From Segatella hominis (GTDB taxonomy: Bacteria; Bacteroidota; Bacteroidia; Bacteroidales; Bacteroidaceae), in the NCBI RefSeq assembly GCF_019249725.2, contig NZ_CP137559.1:1921501-1985500 (forward strand): a stretch of DNA of 64,000 nucleotides. The letters run 5' to 3'. How positions within the stretch are numbered: the first letter of the stretch is position 1; the number at the start of each line of letters is the position of its first letter. This document shows, one piece after another, positions 28,237-37,233 of this stretch. Made by a program: the position numbers and the translations under genes. The notes beneath the pieces were generated by a model, which saw only the letters and a list, made by a program, of their open reading frames with translations, ran no database searches and was not told the DNA's origin.

Positions 28237-29427
28237 TTACATCATGGCTGCGCCCATGCTCATTACTACCTTAGGCGCAACTTTCTTACCTGCAAGACAA
28301 TCATCAATAGCGTTCTTGATATCTTCGCCACGCAGATTCTTGCGATAAATGTTACCATCCTTGTCAATGAGGATGATAAATGGAATACCGCCAAACTGGT
28401 AGGTGTTCATCACACTCTTACCTGCATCAGGAGTCCATCCTTGCATCCAAGGCATCTGCTCTTCTTTCAAGGCTTTAGTCCAAGCTTCTTTCTTCGCATC
28501 AATTGATACGCTAAGGAACTGGATACCCTTATCCTTATATTCGGCATATACCTTCTTGACATTAGGAATTTCTTTACGGCAAGGACCGCACCAACTTGCC
28601 CAGAAGTCGAGAACGATGATTTTACCCTTCAACTTTTTAATATTGATGGTCTTTCCCTTTTCGTTTTGGAAAGTAAATTCCGGTGCAGGGTTACCTTCTC
28701 TCATGCGCTCACGCATTTCTTTTTCTTCGGCTTTTTTCTTGCGATAATCAGCCACAATTTGCTTGGCAGATTCTGATGTAGACTCCAAATGACTCAATGT
28801 AGCATTGATCAAATCTACATCTTTATCTTCATCCAATTGACTAAGCGGAACGAGTACACTGGTCATATCAGCATAGTGCTCAACGATATATTTCATCCAA
28901 GCATCACTATTGTCATAATTGGCATCATACATTGCGTTAGTCAACGTACTCTTCTCTTTCTGATCTTCAATTTTGGTTTTCCAAACATTCTGTGAGATGG
29001 CAATCATTGCCTGATACCCACGATAACCCACAAAATTAACAAGGTTCATAACCTCATTCTTCTTTCCTGCGCGTATATATACATAAGGAGGATTCTTGAT
29101 TTTAATCTTAGCGGTATCTATACCACGAAAATCAATATCCATATTTTCATCTTCCAACCAAACGTCAACACCTTGCCACTGTCCGCAATCTACTGTTGCA
29201 GTACCAGGTTTGTCAAAAGGCACCGTAATTGAATAGGTGTGGTCATCATTCACAGGAACCTCGGCAAGTATTTTTTTATCAGTACCACTACGTTGATAAA
29301 CTGAGACCTTGAAGTCTTTTTCGATAAACTTAACCTTACCCTTGATAGTTACTGAATGCTGGGCAAAGCCCTGGAGAGCCCACCCTGCGCATAAAGCAGC
29401 AATCATCATCAAACTGAATTTTCTCAT
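28237..29427 (-). CDS. TlpA-like thiol-disulfide protein with DUF4369-like N-terminus
   Basis: A 396-residue periplasmic protein with a signal peptide (1-22, QGFAQ). A beta-rich DUF4369-like domain (about 25-130, VTIKGKVKF...) and a helical linker precede a TlpA/ResA thioredoxin domain (about 240-375) with Cys-Gly-Pro-Cys in FWASWCGPCRKE and the cis-proline in GGIPFIILID. It is the first gene of the row leading to SusC/SusD. A TAAATTTG -7 element is 26 bases upstream. A small CTCCTTG/CAAGGAG hairpin separates it from the next gene. Likely a membrane-associated reductase or oxidase for exported cysteines; the partner is unknown. Confidence 0.9.
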   Translation of the reverse strand: MRKFSLMMIAALCAGWALQGFAQHSVTIKGKVKFIEKDFKVSVYQRSGTDKKILAEVPVNDDHTYSITVPFDKPGTATVDCGQWQGVDVWLEDENMDIDFRGIDTAKIKIKNPPYVYIRAGKKNEVMNLVNFVGYRGYQAMIAISQNVWKTKIEDQKEKSTLTNAMYDANYDNSDAWMKYIVEHYADMTSVLVPLSQLDEDKDVDLINATLSHLESTSESAKQIVADYRKKKAEEKEMRERMREGNPAPEFTFQNEKGKTINIKKLKGKIIVLDFWASWCGPCRKEIPNVKKVYAEYKDKGIQFLSVSIDAKKEAWTKALKEEQMPWMQGWTPDAGKSVMNTYQFGGIPFIILIDKDGNIYRKNLRGEDIKNAIDDCLAGKKVAPKVVMSMGAAMM

Positions 29428-30020
29428 AGTCTAAAAATTTTAATTTTATGTTTCAAATTTATATAGATAACGGATAGAAAGAAAAATAGGGGAATGAAAA
29501 AACAAAAAAAACAGAAAAATATTAGTTTTTGGATAGAAATGATATTAAACAAGCAATATTTTATACATTTTGGCATTAAACTATTCTGGCTTATATGTTC
29601 TTTTTATATGGGGAAATGGTTTTTCAATTATCAAGTTGAGTATATACATCATTATCTTTTTAGAATGCTGGTAGGTACTTCGAAGGGGCTTCCTTCTTTT
29701 TGATACGTTGGAGAAGGGACATTCCTTCGACTTTCGAAGCTGTTTTTTCAACTCCAATTACGTTGATGTTTTTAGACAAGCGCTTGTCTGCGCTGTTGAA
29801 AGTAAATCTAAGCAATCCTGCGTCATATTCTCTTTCTAAAATGTTTTTGTCTTTCACCAAACTTCCTATTTGGTATCGTGCTTTTTTACAACTGTCGACT
29901 ATTCTTTGTAAACGATAGAACTTTCTGCTAAAATACTATTTTTTATTGAATTATGAGTCAGGTTTTTCTCATTTTCTTCTTGCTATTCTAAAAAATACCA
30001 TACATTTGCTTAGCGCACAG
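29428..30020. other. Intergenic, no supported gene
   Basis: 593 bases of A/T-rich sequence between the TlpA-like and AraC genes. A 66-codon minus-strand frame (29660-29860) ending RIKKKEAPSKYLPAF is present but has no recognisable domain and no clear promoter; it could be a gene remnant. Confidence 0.5.
29454..29461 (-). promoter_or_regulatory. -7 element of the SusC/D locus
   Basis: TAAATTTG on the minus strand fits TAnnTTTG and is 26 bases upstream of the first gene of the locus (start 29427). Confidence 0.45.
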
Positions 30021-30899
30021 TTACTTTTTAAAGTGGGCTCCGTCTCTTATTTGCTGCGGTGTTATGCCCGTATGTTTCTTGAAATAACGGCAGAAGAAAC
30101 TGGTATCTGCAAAATGATATTCCCATGCCACTTCCTTGATACTCTGTGAACTGCGCTTGAGTTGCATCTTGAGCTGCAGAATCACATATTGGTCGATGAT
30201 GGACTTAGGCGTATGGTGCGTTACCTGGCGCACGATGTTCGTCAGATACTTCGAGGTTATATGCATCTGTTCTGCATAGTAATTTACATCACGCGATATT
30301 TTGTAATCTCGCTCCATCAGCATCATAAAACGATTGAACAGTTCACGGACACGATAGGATTTCACCTCGTCTGGATGCTGATCGGGATTACGCAACAGAT
30401 ACTCATGGAAACCGATGAAAAATGCCTTCAACTGGCAAAGTACTAACTGGGAGATGCAGGTACATTCCGACTGATCAAAATATACCTTTAACAATGAAAA
30501 CATCGCATTGATGATGTTCGTTACGATGGGAGTATCCTGACGGCAGCGATCTTCACGCAATGCTGAATATACCGTTTGCTCCAACTGTAAACTTGCCTCT
30601 CGCAATAAAGACGGATTGTATTTGAGCATCTCTACCTGAAAAGAGGGGACTTCTGGCGAAACCGGAGTTCCGTCTTCCTTCCAGACCGTCAACTCCACCA
30701 CATCATTGGGAAAAACGGTAATGACCGCTCCCTCATGAAGTTCCCAATCCTTATAATTGATGTGGAGTGTAGCCTTTCCTCTACGACATATCAATATCGC
30801 ACCGTAAGTCAATACCTGCGGTTCTTCTTGCCATTCCTCTAAACTAGTAGTGAGGAGATTGGCCTCCTGATTGCTGCTTAATTCTGATAAATCTATCAC
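30021..30899 (-). CDS. AraC-family transcriptional regulator
   Basis: A 292-residue regulator. The N-terminal half is a cupin-like sensing domain (GAILICRRGKATLHINYK, HEGAVITVFPND), and the C-terminal ~100 residues form the double HTH of the AraC family (YYAEQMHITSKYLTNIV; IKEVAWEYHFADTSFFCRYF; KKHTGITPQQIR). It is transcribed divergently from the TolC-HlyD-MFS operon, with its own -7 element TAATTTTG at 30941-30934. Local control of the efflux operon in response to a small molecule is the usual arrangement; the inducer is not predictable. Confidence 0.93.
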   Translation of the reverse strand: MIDLSELSSNQEANLLTTSLEEWQEEPQVLTYGAILICRRGKATLHINYKDWELHEGAVITVFPNDVVELTVWKEDGTPVSPEVPSFQVEMLKYNPSLLREASLQLEQTVYSALREDRCRQDTPIVTNIINAMFSLLKVYFDQSECTCISQLVLCQLKAFFIGFHEYLLRNPDQHPDEVKSYRVRELFNRFMMLMERDYKISRDVNYYAEQMHITSKYLTNIVRQVTHHTPKSIIDQYVILQLKMQLKRSSQSIKEVAWEYHFADTSFFCRYFKKHTGITPQQIRDGAHFKK

Positions 30900-30933
30900 G
30901 GGTCGTATTCTGTTTTTATTCTCTTTTCGGGCG

Positions 30934-30941
30934 CAAAATTA
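30934..30941 (-). promoter_or_regulatory. -7 element of the AraC gene
   Basis: TAATTTTG on the minus strand, 35 bases before the AraC start codon. Confidence 0.5.
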
Positions 30942-31029
30942 AATAAAATATGTGAGATAAAAGAATATCAGTTCCCAAATCGTCCATCTACTGCGTTTTT
31001 TTTAAAACGGCAAATTGTCCAAATCGTCG

Positions 31030-31037
31030 TAACTTTG
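31030..31037 (+). promoter_or_regulatory. -7 element of the efflux operon
   Basis: TAACTTTG, 65 bases before the TolC-like start codon. A CGTTTT-tttt-AAAACG dyad lies just upstream at about 30994-31009 and could be an operator. Confidence 0.5.
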
Positions 31038-31101
31038 CACCCGAAAACAAAATTGGTATATAAGTAGGATACCGAAAGATCATATTAAAAATAAAAAACG
31101 G

Positions 31102-32439
31102 ATGATAAAGAAATTCATGTTAGTCTGCTTCCTGATGTTGGGAGGCTCGCCTTGGGCACTTGCCCAAACACCCCAAGTGAAGTTGGCTTCGGACGGGAAT
31201 TTGCCTATGTCTATCAGCCAACTCTTCGAAAAGATAGAGGATAACAACAAGGAACTTCGCACTTCCAAAACGGGTGTAGAAGCAGCCAACCTCGGCATTG
31301 AATCTGCCAAAAGCAAACGACTGCCCGACCTGGATGCTTCGCTTTCTTTCAGTTATATCGGCAATGCCCTTCTTACCGACCGCAACTTTTCTAATGTTCA
31401 TGGTTTGAAATCCCCTCACGTGGGTAATAATTTCGCCTTACAGGCTCAACAGGTGGTGTATGCCGGAGGTGCTATCAATGCGGGTATCAAACTGGCTGAA
31501 CTCGGGAAACTTCAGGCTGAAGTGGGCGTCAAACTGACCCGTCAACAGGCTCGCTTCATCGCCCTCGGTCAATATCTTGACCTATATAAAATTGATAACC
31601 GCATCCGAGTGTATGAAAAGAATATCGAACTGACCCGACAGCTTATTGATGACATCAAGGAAAAGCAGAAACAGGGCATGGCGCTGAAAAACGACATCAC
31701 CCGTTACGAACTGCAGATGGAGAGTCTGAAACTCGGTTTGACTGCACTCCACAACAACCGCAGCATCCTCAACCACCAGCTCTGCAATACGCTGGACATT
31801 GATGCCGGCAAACAGATTATTCCTGATGCTACAATAGCTGACAAAAATTACGCCAAGGATGGTGAAGCATATTGGCAATCTGCCAGTCTGGTAAGTTCTC
31901 CGCTCATGGAACAGAGCAATAATGCCATCCGCATCGCCGAACAGAAGGAGAAGATTGCCAAGAGCGACCTTCTTCCAAAAGTAGCATTCGTTGCTGCCGA
32001 CAACTTCGACGGTCCTATCCTCTTCGAGTTGCCACCGGTGGATAAGAACCTCAACGTATGGTATGTGGGCGTGGGCGTGAAATATAGTCTCAGCTCTCTC
32101 TTCAAGAGCAACAAGCGCATCAAGCAGGCTGCCGTGGAGACCCGTCAGGCTAAAGAGGCACATGCCGTTCAGGCTGAACAACTCAACAACCGGGTACAGG
32201 CTGCCTACGTGCAGTACCAGCAGACCTACGTGGAACTGGAAACACAGAAGAAGAGCGTAGAACTGGCACAGCAGAATTACGAGGTGATGAATGCCCGCTA
32301 TCTCAGTCAGTTGGCACTGGTTACGGATATGGTAGATGCTTCCAACCTCAAGCTCAATGCAGAATTAAGCGAAGTAGATGCCCGCATCAACATCGTCTAT
32401 GCCTACTATCGCATGAAATACGTGGCTGGAGAAATTTAG
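31102..32439 (+). CDS. TolC-family outer-membrane efflux protein
   Basis: A 445-residue outer-membrane channel protein of the TolC/OEP family. A signal peptide (1-21, GSPWALAQ) is followed by two long coiled-coil repeats with the usual pattern (LRTSKTGVEAANLGIESAKS, and AVQAEQLNNRVQAAYVQYQQ in the second half). It is the first gene of a three-gene efflux operon, 22 bases before the HlyD-like gene. Together with the HlyD and MFS proteins it should span both membranes and export small molecules such as drugs or bile compounds; the substrate is inferred only at this level. Confidence 0.93.
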   Translation: MIKKFMLVCFLMLGGSPWALAQTPQVKLASDGNLPMSISQLFEKIEDNNKELRTSKTGVEAANLGIESAKSKRLPDLDASLSFSYIGNALLTDRNFSNVHGLKSPHVGNNFALQAQQVVYAGGAINAGIKLAELGKLQAEVGVKLTRQQARFIALGQYLDLYKIDNRIRVYEKNIELTRQLIDDIKEKQKQGMALKNDITRYELQMESLKLGLTALHNNRSILNHQLCNTLDIDAGKQIIPDATIADKNYAKDGEAYWQSASLVSSPLMEQSNNAIRIAEQKEKIAKSDLLPKVAFVAADNFDGPILFELPPVDKNLNVWYVGVGVKYSLSSLFKSNKRIKQAAVETRQAKEAHAVQAEQLNNRVQAAYVQYQQTYVELETQKKSVELAQQNYEVMNARYLSQLALVTDMVDASNLKLNAELSEVDARINIVYAYYRMKYVAGEI

Positions 32440-32461
32440 AAACAATAAAATAATTAAAGCA

Positions 32462-33499
32462 ATGAACAAGAAAATCATCAAGAGAATATATAATGTAGTG
32501 ATTATCCTCCTTTTCCTGGGAGCCATCGGCTGGTGTTTCAGTCATTTCTTTCATGGCAGCAACGTGGCCTATACCGATGATGCACAGGTAAACCGTCACA
32601 TCACACCGATCAATACCCGTGTGCCAGGTTTTATCAAGGAAATCCGTTTTACTGACTATCAGCATGTGAAGAAGGGCGATACACTCGTCATCATCGAGGA
32701 CGCTGAGTTCCGTCTGCATGTGGCTCAGGCAGAAGCTGGTTTGCGTGGTTCCAAATCCAGTTCTTCGGTAGTGACTGCGAGCATGGGTACCACTACCAGC
32801 AATGTGCAGACTGCTGCTGCCGGCATAGAGGAAGCCCGTGTAGATATGCTGAATGCCAAACAGGATTTCGAACGTTTTGCTGCTCTGATGAAGAAGGATG
32901 CTGTTACCCGCCAACAATACGACAATGCATACGCCCGATATTTAGGAGCCAAGGCTCGCTATGAACAGGCAAGCAGCAGAAAGGCAAGTGCAGCTTCGGT
33001 ACACAACGTACAGACCCAGCAGCTCGGCGGTTCTCGTGCCGGTGAGAGTGTGGCTGAGGCCCAGCTCAACCTTGCCCGCCTCAACCTTTCATACACCGTC
33101 ATCGTGGCTACCTGCGACGGCGTGATGGGAAGAAAGGATATCCACGAAGGACAGTTGGTACAACCGGGACAGATGCTTGCCCGCATCGTGGATGATAACG
33201 ATGTATGGGTGGTAGCCAACTATCGTGAAACCCAAATGGCTGGTATCAGCGTGGGCAAAGAAGTGGAGTTTACTGCCGATGCTATTCCTGATGTTGTTTT
33301 CCACGGCAAGGTAGAAGCCCTCTCTGCTGCAGCCGGCAATGCCTACTCGATGATTCCGGTAGATAATGCCACCGGCAACTTCGTGAAGGTTGAGCAGCGC
33401 GTGCCTGTGCGCATCGCCCTGACCAAGGACAACGACCCGAAACAGATAGCCTTGCTCCGTGCCGGACTGAACGTAGAAACCAAGGTTCACATTAAATAG
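32462..33499 (+). CDS. HlyD/EmrA-family periplasmic adaptor
   Basis: A 345-residue membrane fusion protein. An N-terminal transmembrane anchor (VVIILLFLGAIGWCFSHFF) is followed by the EmrA-like start VAYTDDAQVNRHITPINTRV, a split biotinyl-lipoyl domain (VKKGDTLVIIEDAEF), a coiled-coil hairpin (about 90-190) and a beta-barrel segment (GVMGRKDIHEGQLVQPGQML). The combination with an MFS protein is that of EmrAB-TolC systems. The stop is followed by a 28-bp tandem repeat before the MFS gene. Confidence 0.93.
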   Translation: MNKKIIKRIYNVVIILLFLGAIGWCFSHFFHGSNVAYTDDAQVNRHITPINTRVPGFIKEIRFTDYQHVKKGDTLVIIEDAEFRLHVAQAEAGLRGSKSSSSVVTASMGTTTSNVQTAAAGIEEARVDMLNAKQDFERFAALMKKDAVTRQQYDNAYARYLGAKARYEQASSRKASAASVHNVQTQQLGGSRAGESVAEAQLNLARLNLSYTVIVATCDGVMGRKDIHEGQLVQPGQMLARIVDDNDVWVVANYRETQMAGISVGKEVEFTADAIPDVVFHGKVEALSAAAGNAYSMIPVDNATGNFVKVEQRVPVRIALTKDNDPKQIALLRAGLNVETKVHIK

Positions 33500-33550
33500 A
33501 ATGTTCTATAAACTATAAACCATATAGAATGTTCTATAAATTATAAACTA
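33497..33550 (+). repeat. 28-bp tandem duplication in the adaptor-MFS spacer
   Basis: The unit TAGAATGTTCTATAAACTAT... at 33497-33524 recurs at 33525-33550 with one base change. The first copy begins on the stop codon of the adaptor gene. It contains the dyad TAGAA-tgt-TTCTA and probably grew by slippage; it lengthens the spacer before the MFS gene. Confidence 0.75.
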
Positions 33551-33563
33551 TAAACTATAGAAA

Positions 33564-35117
33564 ATGCCAGGACCTCCAATGCTTCAGGGACCTTTCCGGG
33601 TTCCTTCGTTCAATGGATATATTCCTCGCCGATTGCAGCCTTGGATTTATCTCCTCTTCGCCTTCATTTTTCTGATGTCGGGCGGAATCTATGGAGGAGC
33701 CATGAGCCAGGTTATGGGCGAGTACAGTTTGATGAGAGAAGACGTGCTCATGATCATCATGTTCAACGTGGTGGGTGTGGCGATGCCATTCCCCTTTCTC
33801 TTCAAGATGAAGTTCCGCTTTACCAACCGCCAACTCCTGCTGAATGCGGCACTGGTGGTTGCGGCTTGTAATTTCCTCATCATGTGGACCGACTCGGTGC
33901 CCGTGATGTGCATCCTCGCTTACATCGCAGGCTTCTTCAAGCTCTGCGGAACCTTCGAGTGTATGAGTAACATCCAGTTGTGGATGACCTCCAAGCGCGA
34001 TTTCACCATCTTCTTCCCCCTGCTCTACTGCATCGTTCTGGGAAACATGTTTTTGTCGCCTTGGGTCACCGAACACCTGATCTATATCTATCAGGATTGG
34101 CGCATCATCAACTGGACAATGACGGGAGCTTTGCTCTTGGTGGCATTCATCGTGTATGTCACCACCCACGACTTCCGCTTCATGAAACCCCTACCCTTCA
34201 TCAGTATCGACTATTTAGGTTGCATCCTGTGGTCGGCATGGATGCTGGAATTCATTTTCTTCTTCAATTACGGCGAGCATTACAACTGGCTCGATTCGAA
34301 GATGATGCAGATGGATGTATTGCTTTTCATCATAACGGGATATTTCTGCATCCAGCGAATGTTCCACATCCGACACCCTTACATCGAACCAGCGGCATGG
34401 AAGTATAAGCGGCTCATCCCATTGCTCATCCTCTTCGCCTTCGTGGAGTTCATGGGCAGTACACCTAAGGTGTTGCAAACCGCCTTTACGGGTGGTGTGC
34501 TGCATTTCGGCACCTTCACTACGAATGTGCTCAACTTTGTGGAATGGGTAGGCGCCATTGTCGGTTGCCTCTTCTGTTTGTTCTGGTGCAAGGTTCTTCA
34601 CCAGAAATACACCCGCCTGCTCACGATAGGTGTGGCAGCCATGGTATGCTATCCCGTGATGATGTATTTTCTCATTGATCCAGGACTCAACATCGAAGCA
34701 CTCTATCTGCCCATTTTTCTCAGAAGCATCGGCAATGCCATCTTCTTCTGCATGCTCACTGTCTATCTGGAAGAACTGATGCCGTTTCAGCATTTCTTCA
34801 TGGGATTGACGATGGCTGGTATCATTAGAAATGGTCCGATATCGGCGATGTGCTCAGGCTTGTACAGTTTCGGGCTTCGCTATCAGATGGCAGACAATAT
34901 GTCGCGCGGTTTGCCCTACGATGCTACCAATCTTCTGATGATCAGCATCCGTCAGCTCTATAGCATCACCTGTCTGATCGGCATTGCCGTATTGCTTATC
35001 TTTCTGCTGTGGGATATTCAGCCTATAAGAAGTACGCTGAAGAAAATGCCTGCTTGGAACTTCGTGGGACGTAAAATGAAAAAGAAAATAATGCATAGAC
35101 CCACAAATCTTACATAG
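33564..35117 (+). CDS. MFS-type inner-membrane efflux permease
   Basis: A 517-residue polytopic protein with about 12-14 predicted transmembrane helices (for example PWIYLLFAFIFLMSGGIYG and CILAYIAGFFKLCG). It stands in the position of EmrB in an EmrAB-TolC-like operon, although the classical drug:H+ antiporter motif A is weak. The last codons, Pro-Thr-Asn-Leu-Thr and the TAG stop, are encoded by a dispersed repeat (35099-35132) that also occurs at 51452 and 54597, so the natural C-terminus may have been replaced. Export of a toxic small molecule together with the TolC and HlyD proteins is the likely job. Confidence 0.87.
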   Translation: MPGPPMLQGPFRVPSFNGYIPRRLQPWIYLLFAFIFLMSGGIYGGAMSQVMGEYSLMREDVLMIIMFNVVGVAMPFPFLFKMKFRFTNRQLLLNAALVVAACNFLIMWTDSVPVMCILAYIAGFFKLCGTFECMSNIQLWMTSKRDFTIFFPLLYCIVLGNMFLSPWVTEHLIYIYQDWRIINWTMTGALLLVAFIVYVTTHDFRFMKPLPFISIDYLGCILWSAWMLEFIFFFNYGEHYNWLDSKMMQMDVLLFIITGYFCIQRMFHIRHPYIEPAAWKYKRLIPLLILFAFVEFMGSTPKVLQTAFTGGVLHFGTFTTNVLNFVEWVGAIVGCLFCLFWCKVLHQKYTRLLTIGVAAMVCYPVMMYFLIDPGLNIEALYLPIFLRSIGNAIFFCMLTVYLEELMPFQHFFMGLTMAGIIRNGPISAMCSGLYSFGLRYQMADNMSRGLPYDATNLLMISIRQLYSITCLIGIAVLLIFLLWDIQPIRSTLKKMPAWNFVGRKMKKKIMHRPTNLT

Positions 35118-35139
35118 TTTTGCTGAGATTATAAAGGCT
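35099..35139 (+). repeat. Dispersed Abi-derived repeat, copy A
   Basis: Sequence containing ACATAGTTTTGCTGAGATTA and TATAAAGGCT matches copies B (51452-51511) and C (54597-54654). In one frame all copies read Ser-Phe-(Ala/Asp)-Glu-Ile-Ile-Lys-Ala. This copy overlaps the end of the MFS gene and supplies its stop codon. Confidence 0.75.
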
Positions 35140-35285
35140 TGCAGAGATTATAAGGTCCTTTCTGGTGGTTGCCGTTACCAATTTGATCCTTTCCACCAAT
35201 TCTATAGTTGCATTTGTTACATCTTATATATTCTGCGGCACAGGAGAAATGATGTAGATTCAATTATAATAGAAGAACTTGCCTA

Positions 35286-36206
35286 TTATTGTTTTTCCAG
35301 CCATTTTTTTACACACCTTATAGCTCTGATTTGTTCGCTTTCGCTAAACTTAGAATCGTCTTTCGTTTCATTTCCTTCCAGAACAGCTTCATAAAGAACA
35401 AGAAAATAAAAATCGGAAGAGTTTATCATTCGTTCCATAATTAGTGGAACTATTTGTTTTCCCATTGATTTGAGAGGAATGAACTCAGGCAATTTTGCAT
35501 ATGAATGTATGCTTGCACTATATCGCGTCTTAGGATTATGGTCTATTGCAAAATTCCATTTATCCACTAAAACTGCAAAACGATTTCTTATGCTATCTGG
35601 TACTTGTGAAGCCAATTCTTTTATTTTCTCTTTCTCTGTATTTGTTAGAAAATCCCTTGTTGATAGGCTGTCTTGTTTGTTGTCAGCATTGGAATTCCAA
35701 ATGTTCTCTGGTTCATGTACAGTTTGCAATGGAACTTTAACAATAGAGTCAGAAGCCACTTTCTCATAGTCATTTGCAGAATGATCTGTTTGTTCCTTAA
35801 AACTTAAAAAGAAAAAATTTCTTCCCCAACCATTACCAAATATAACATCTAATGGTTCCCCTGTATCTTTCCATATTCTGACTCTTGCTGCAAATCCAAA
35901 ATCAAATTTAACGGCAGTACTATCATATGTAAAAGTTACAGTATAGAACTTTCTTCCTATCTGTTTTCTTATTTGAGGGCGGCTGTCTCCTCCGTAATCC
36001 TTCTTTTTGAAAACTTGAACATCCGATACGTTAGCCTCTTTAAAAAATGGAACATACGCAGGACCAAAGGTCAAAGCCACGTTTCTTGCGCTATTTACAA
36101 GAGTACTATTGTCTAAGACCTCTGGTCGCTTGCATGAACTCAAGAATAGTGTACATAATACCGCTATTCCCCAAACTACAATTATTATAGATGGTATTTT
36201 TTTCAT
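35286..36206 (-). CDS. Lipoprotein of unknown function, 306 residues
   Basis: A lipoprotein by its signal (VLCTLFLSSCKRPE, Cys near residue 26). The mature protein is mixed alpha/beta with no recognised motif; a run of Phe-rich strands (RKFYTVTFTYDSTAVKFDFG) suggests a beta-sheet core. It stands alone on the minus strand at the left edge of the lipoprotein-rich island, convergent with the efflux operon. A/T content is higher than in the flanking chromosomal genes, in line with the rest of the island. I do not recognise the family. Confidence 0.75.
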   Translation of the reverse strand: MKKIPSIIIVVWGIAVLCTLFLSSCKRPEVLDNSTLVNSARNVALTFGPAYVPFFKEANVSDVQVFKKKDYGGDSRPQIRKQIGRKFYTVTFTYDSTAVKFDFGFAARVRIWKDTGEPLDVIFGNGWGRNFFFLSFKEQTDHSANDYEKVASDSIVKVPLQTVHEPENIWNSNADNKQDSLSTRDFLTNTEKEKIKELASQVPDSIRNRFAVLVDKWNFAIDHNPKTRYSASIHSYAKLPEFIPLKSMGKQIVPLIMERMINSSDFYFLVLYEAVLEGNETKDDSKFSESEQIRAIRCVKKWLEKQ

Positions 36207-36274
36207 AATTCGTAATTTTTAATTTGCATTTCGCATGAACATGTTACCAATGACTTGATTATGTCTTTGCCTTC

Positions 36275-36549
36275 TTATTTTAAGATTGCACTTTCACTAT
36301 TTTGATGTTTATAATCAGGTGTTTTGGATGTCTTCTTGCCGTAGTCAAAACTATAAACAATCTTTAAAGTTGCCTACTGATTATAACTACTACTTTGATC
36401 TATTTGTTTGAAAGAATAATATGATGCAGATAATTCATCTACAATGTGATTCTTCATCATGAATAAATTGTTTGCATTAGCTTCGATAGCCAAATTCCCA
36501 TGATTCCACATTGCCGATAGTTGATACCGCCAGTTCGTCTCATTCATTT
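36275..36549 (-). pseudogene. 3' remnant of an outer-membrane beta-barrel gene
   Basis: The minus strand reads NWRYQLSAMWNHGNLAIEAN, then a segment with NNLFMMKN, an in-frame TAG after SSYNQ, and then ATLKIVYSFDYGKKTSK to a TAA at 36275. The pattern matches the barrel C-terminus of the intact paralogue at 44756-46846 (KLQWSSHDGRWGLRLNGNNIF ... FAVIYKFGGYKEK in that protein, shown in pieces). Everything upstream of this tail is gone, and the tail abuts the 3' end of a lipoprotein gene. Confidence 0.75.
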
Positions 36550-37233
36550 CGAGATTGGATCTGTTTTGCCCATAATACTAAGAAAGAACTCTTCTCCTGA
36601 ATAGCCATCAATTTCTTGGACAATTACATTGTCAACAATAATAGATTTGAGTTCCAGTTGGATCCTTCCCGGAGAGATAGGACGCTTGTCTGCATCAAAA
36701 ACAAATTGCGAAGGACATTTAAAGTTGAAAAGCACAAGATGCTGCTGTCCGCCATAGTTCAATGTCACTGGTACTTTGCTATCGCTATATATGATTTTCC
36801 CCATTTTGCTCGCTCCTCCTGTTTCTTCGTCTGAGCTTGCAAAAGAATAAAGTATCGAAATATCATAATCGGGCAACAGCTTGACTGCTTCTGCCAATTT
36901 AGTATCTTTTATGACAAAACTTATCCAGCTGATTGGGACTTGCTGTAAGGTGACAGTCCGGTTTTCGTACCCTCCAAAAGTGTAGTGGATGATAGGTTGA
37001 CCATTTTCTGTGACCTCACCCTTCCATAAACTTTTATAATCCATCTGTTCTTGCGATGCATTATAGATTACAGGAATGAATATACTGCTGTATTGTCCTT
37101 TAAGCTCATTACTCAGCTCCTCAATTACACTTTGACGCTGGAAGTAAGAATCCACATAAGTAGGATCCTCATGGCATCCGCTTAAACTAATCATGGCTGA
37201 AATAGCCACAATGACCATTGATATCTTTTTCAT
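36544..37233 (-). CDS. Small lipoprotein, DUF4840-like
   Basis: A 229-residue lipoprotein with the acylation site in MISLSGCHED (Cys20). The mature part has alternating strands and a central WISFVIKDTKLAEAV segment, resembling DUF4840-type Bacteroidales lipoproteins; the family call is tentative. It overlaps the end of the upstream lipoprotein gene by 47 bases, an unusually long overlap that suggests the upstream gene has been extended by a late stop. Its stop overlaps the outer-membrane barrel remnant. Confidence 0.75.
   Translation of the reverse strand: MKKISMVIVAISAMISLSGCHEDPTYVDSYFQRQSVIEELSNELKGQYSSIFIPVIYNASQEQMDYKSLWKGEVTENGQPIIHYTFGGYENRTVTLQQVPISWISFVIKDTKLAEAVKLLPDYDISILYSFASSDEETGGASKMGKIIYSDSKVPVTLNYGGQQHLVLFNFKCPSQFVFDADKRPISPGRIQLELKSIIVDNVIVQEIDGYSGEEFFLSIMGKTDPISK

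Noticed and set aside
29660..29860. 66-codon minus-strand frame
   Set aside because: No domain, no promoter and no neighbour support; kept only as a note in the intergenic entry.
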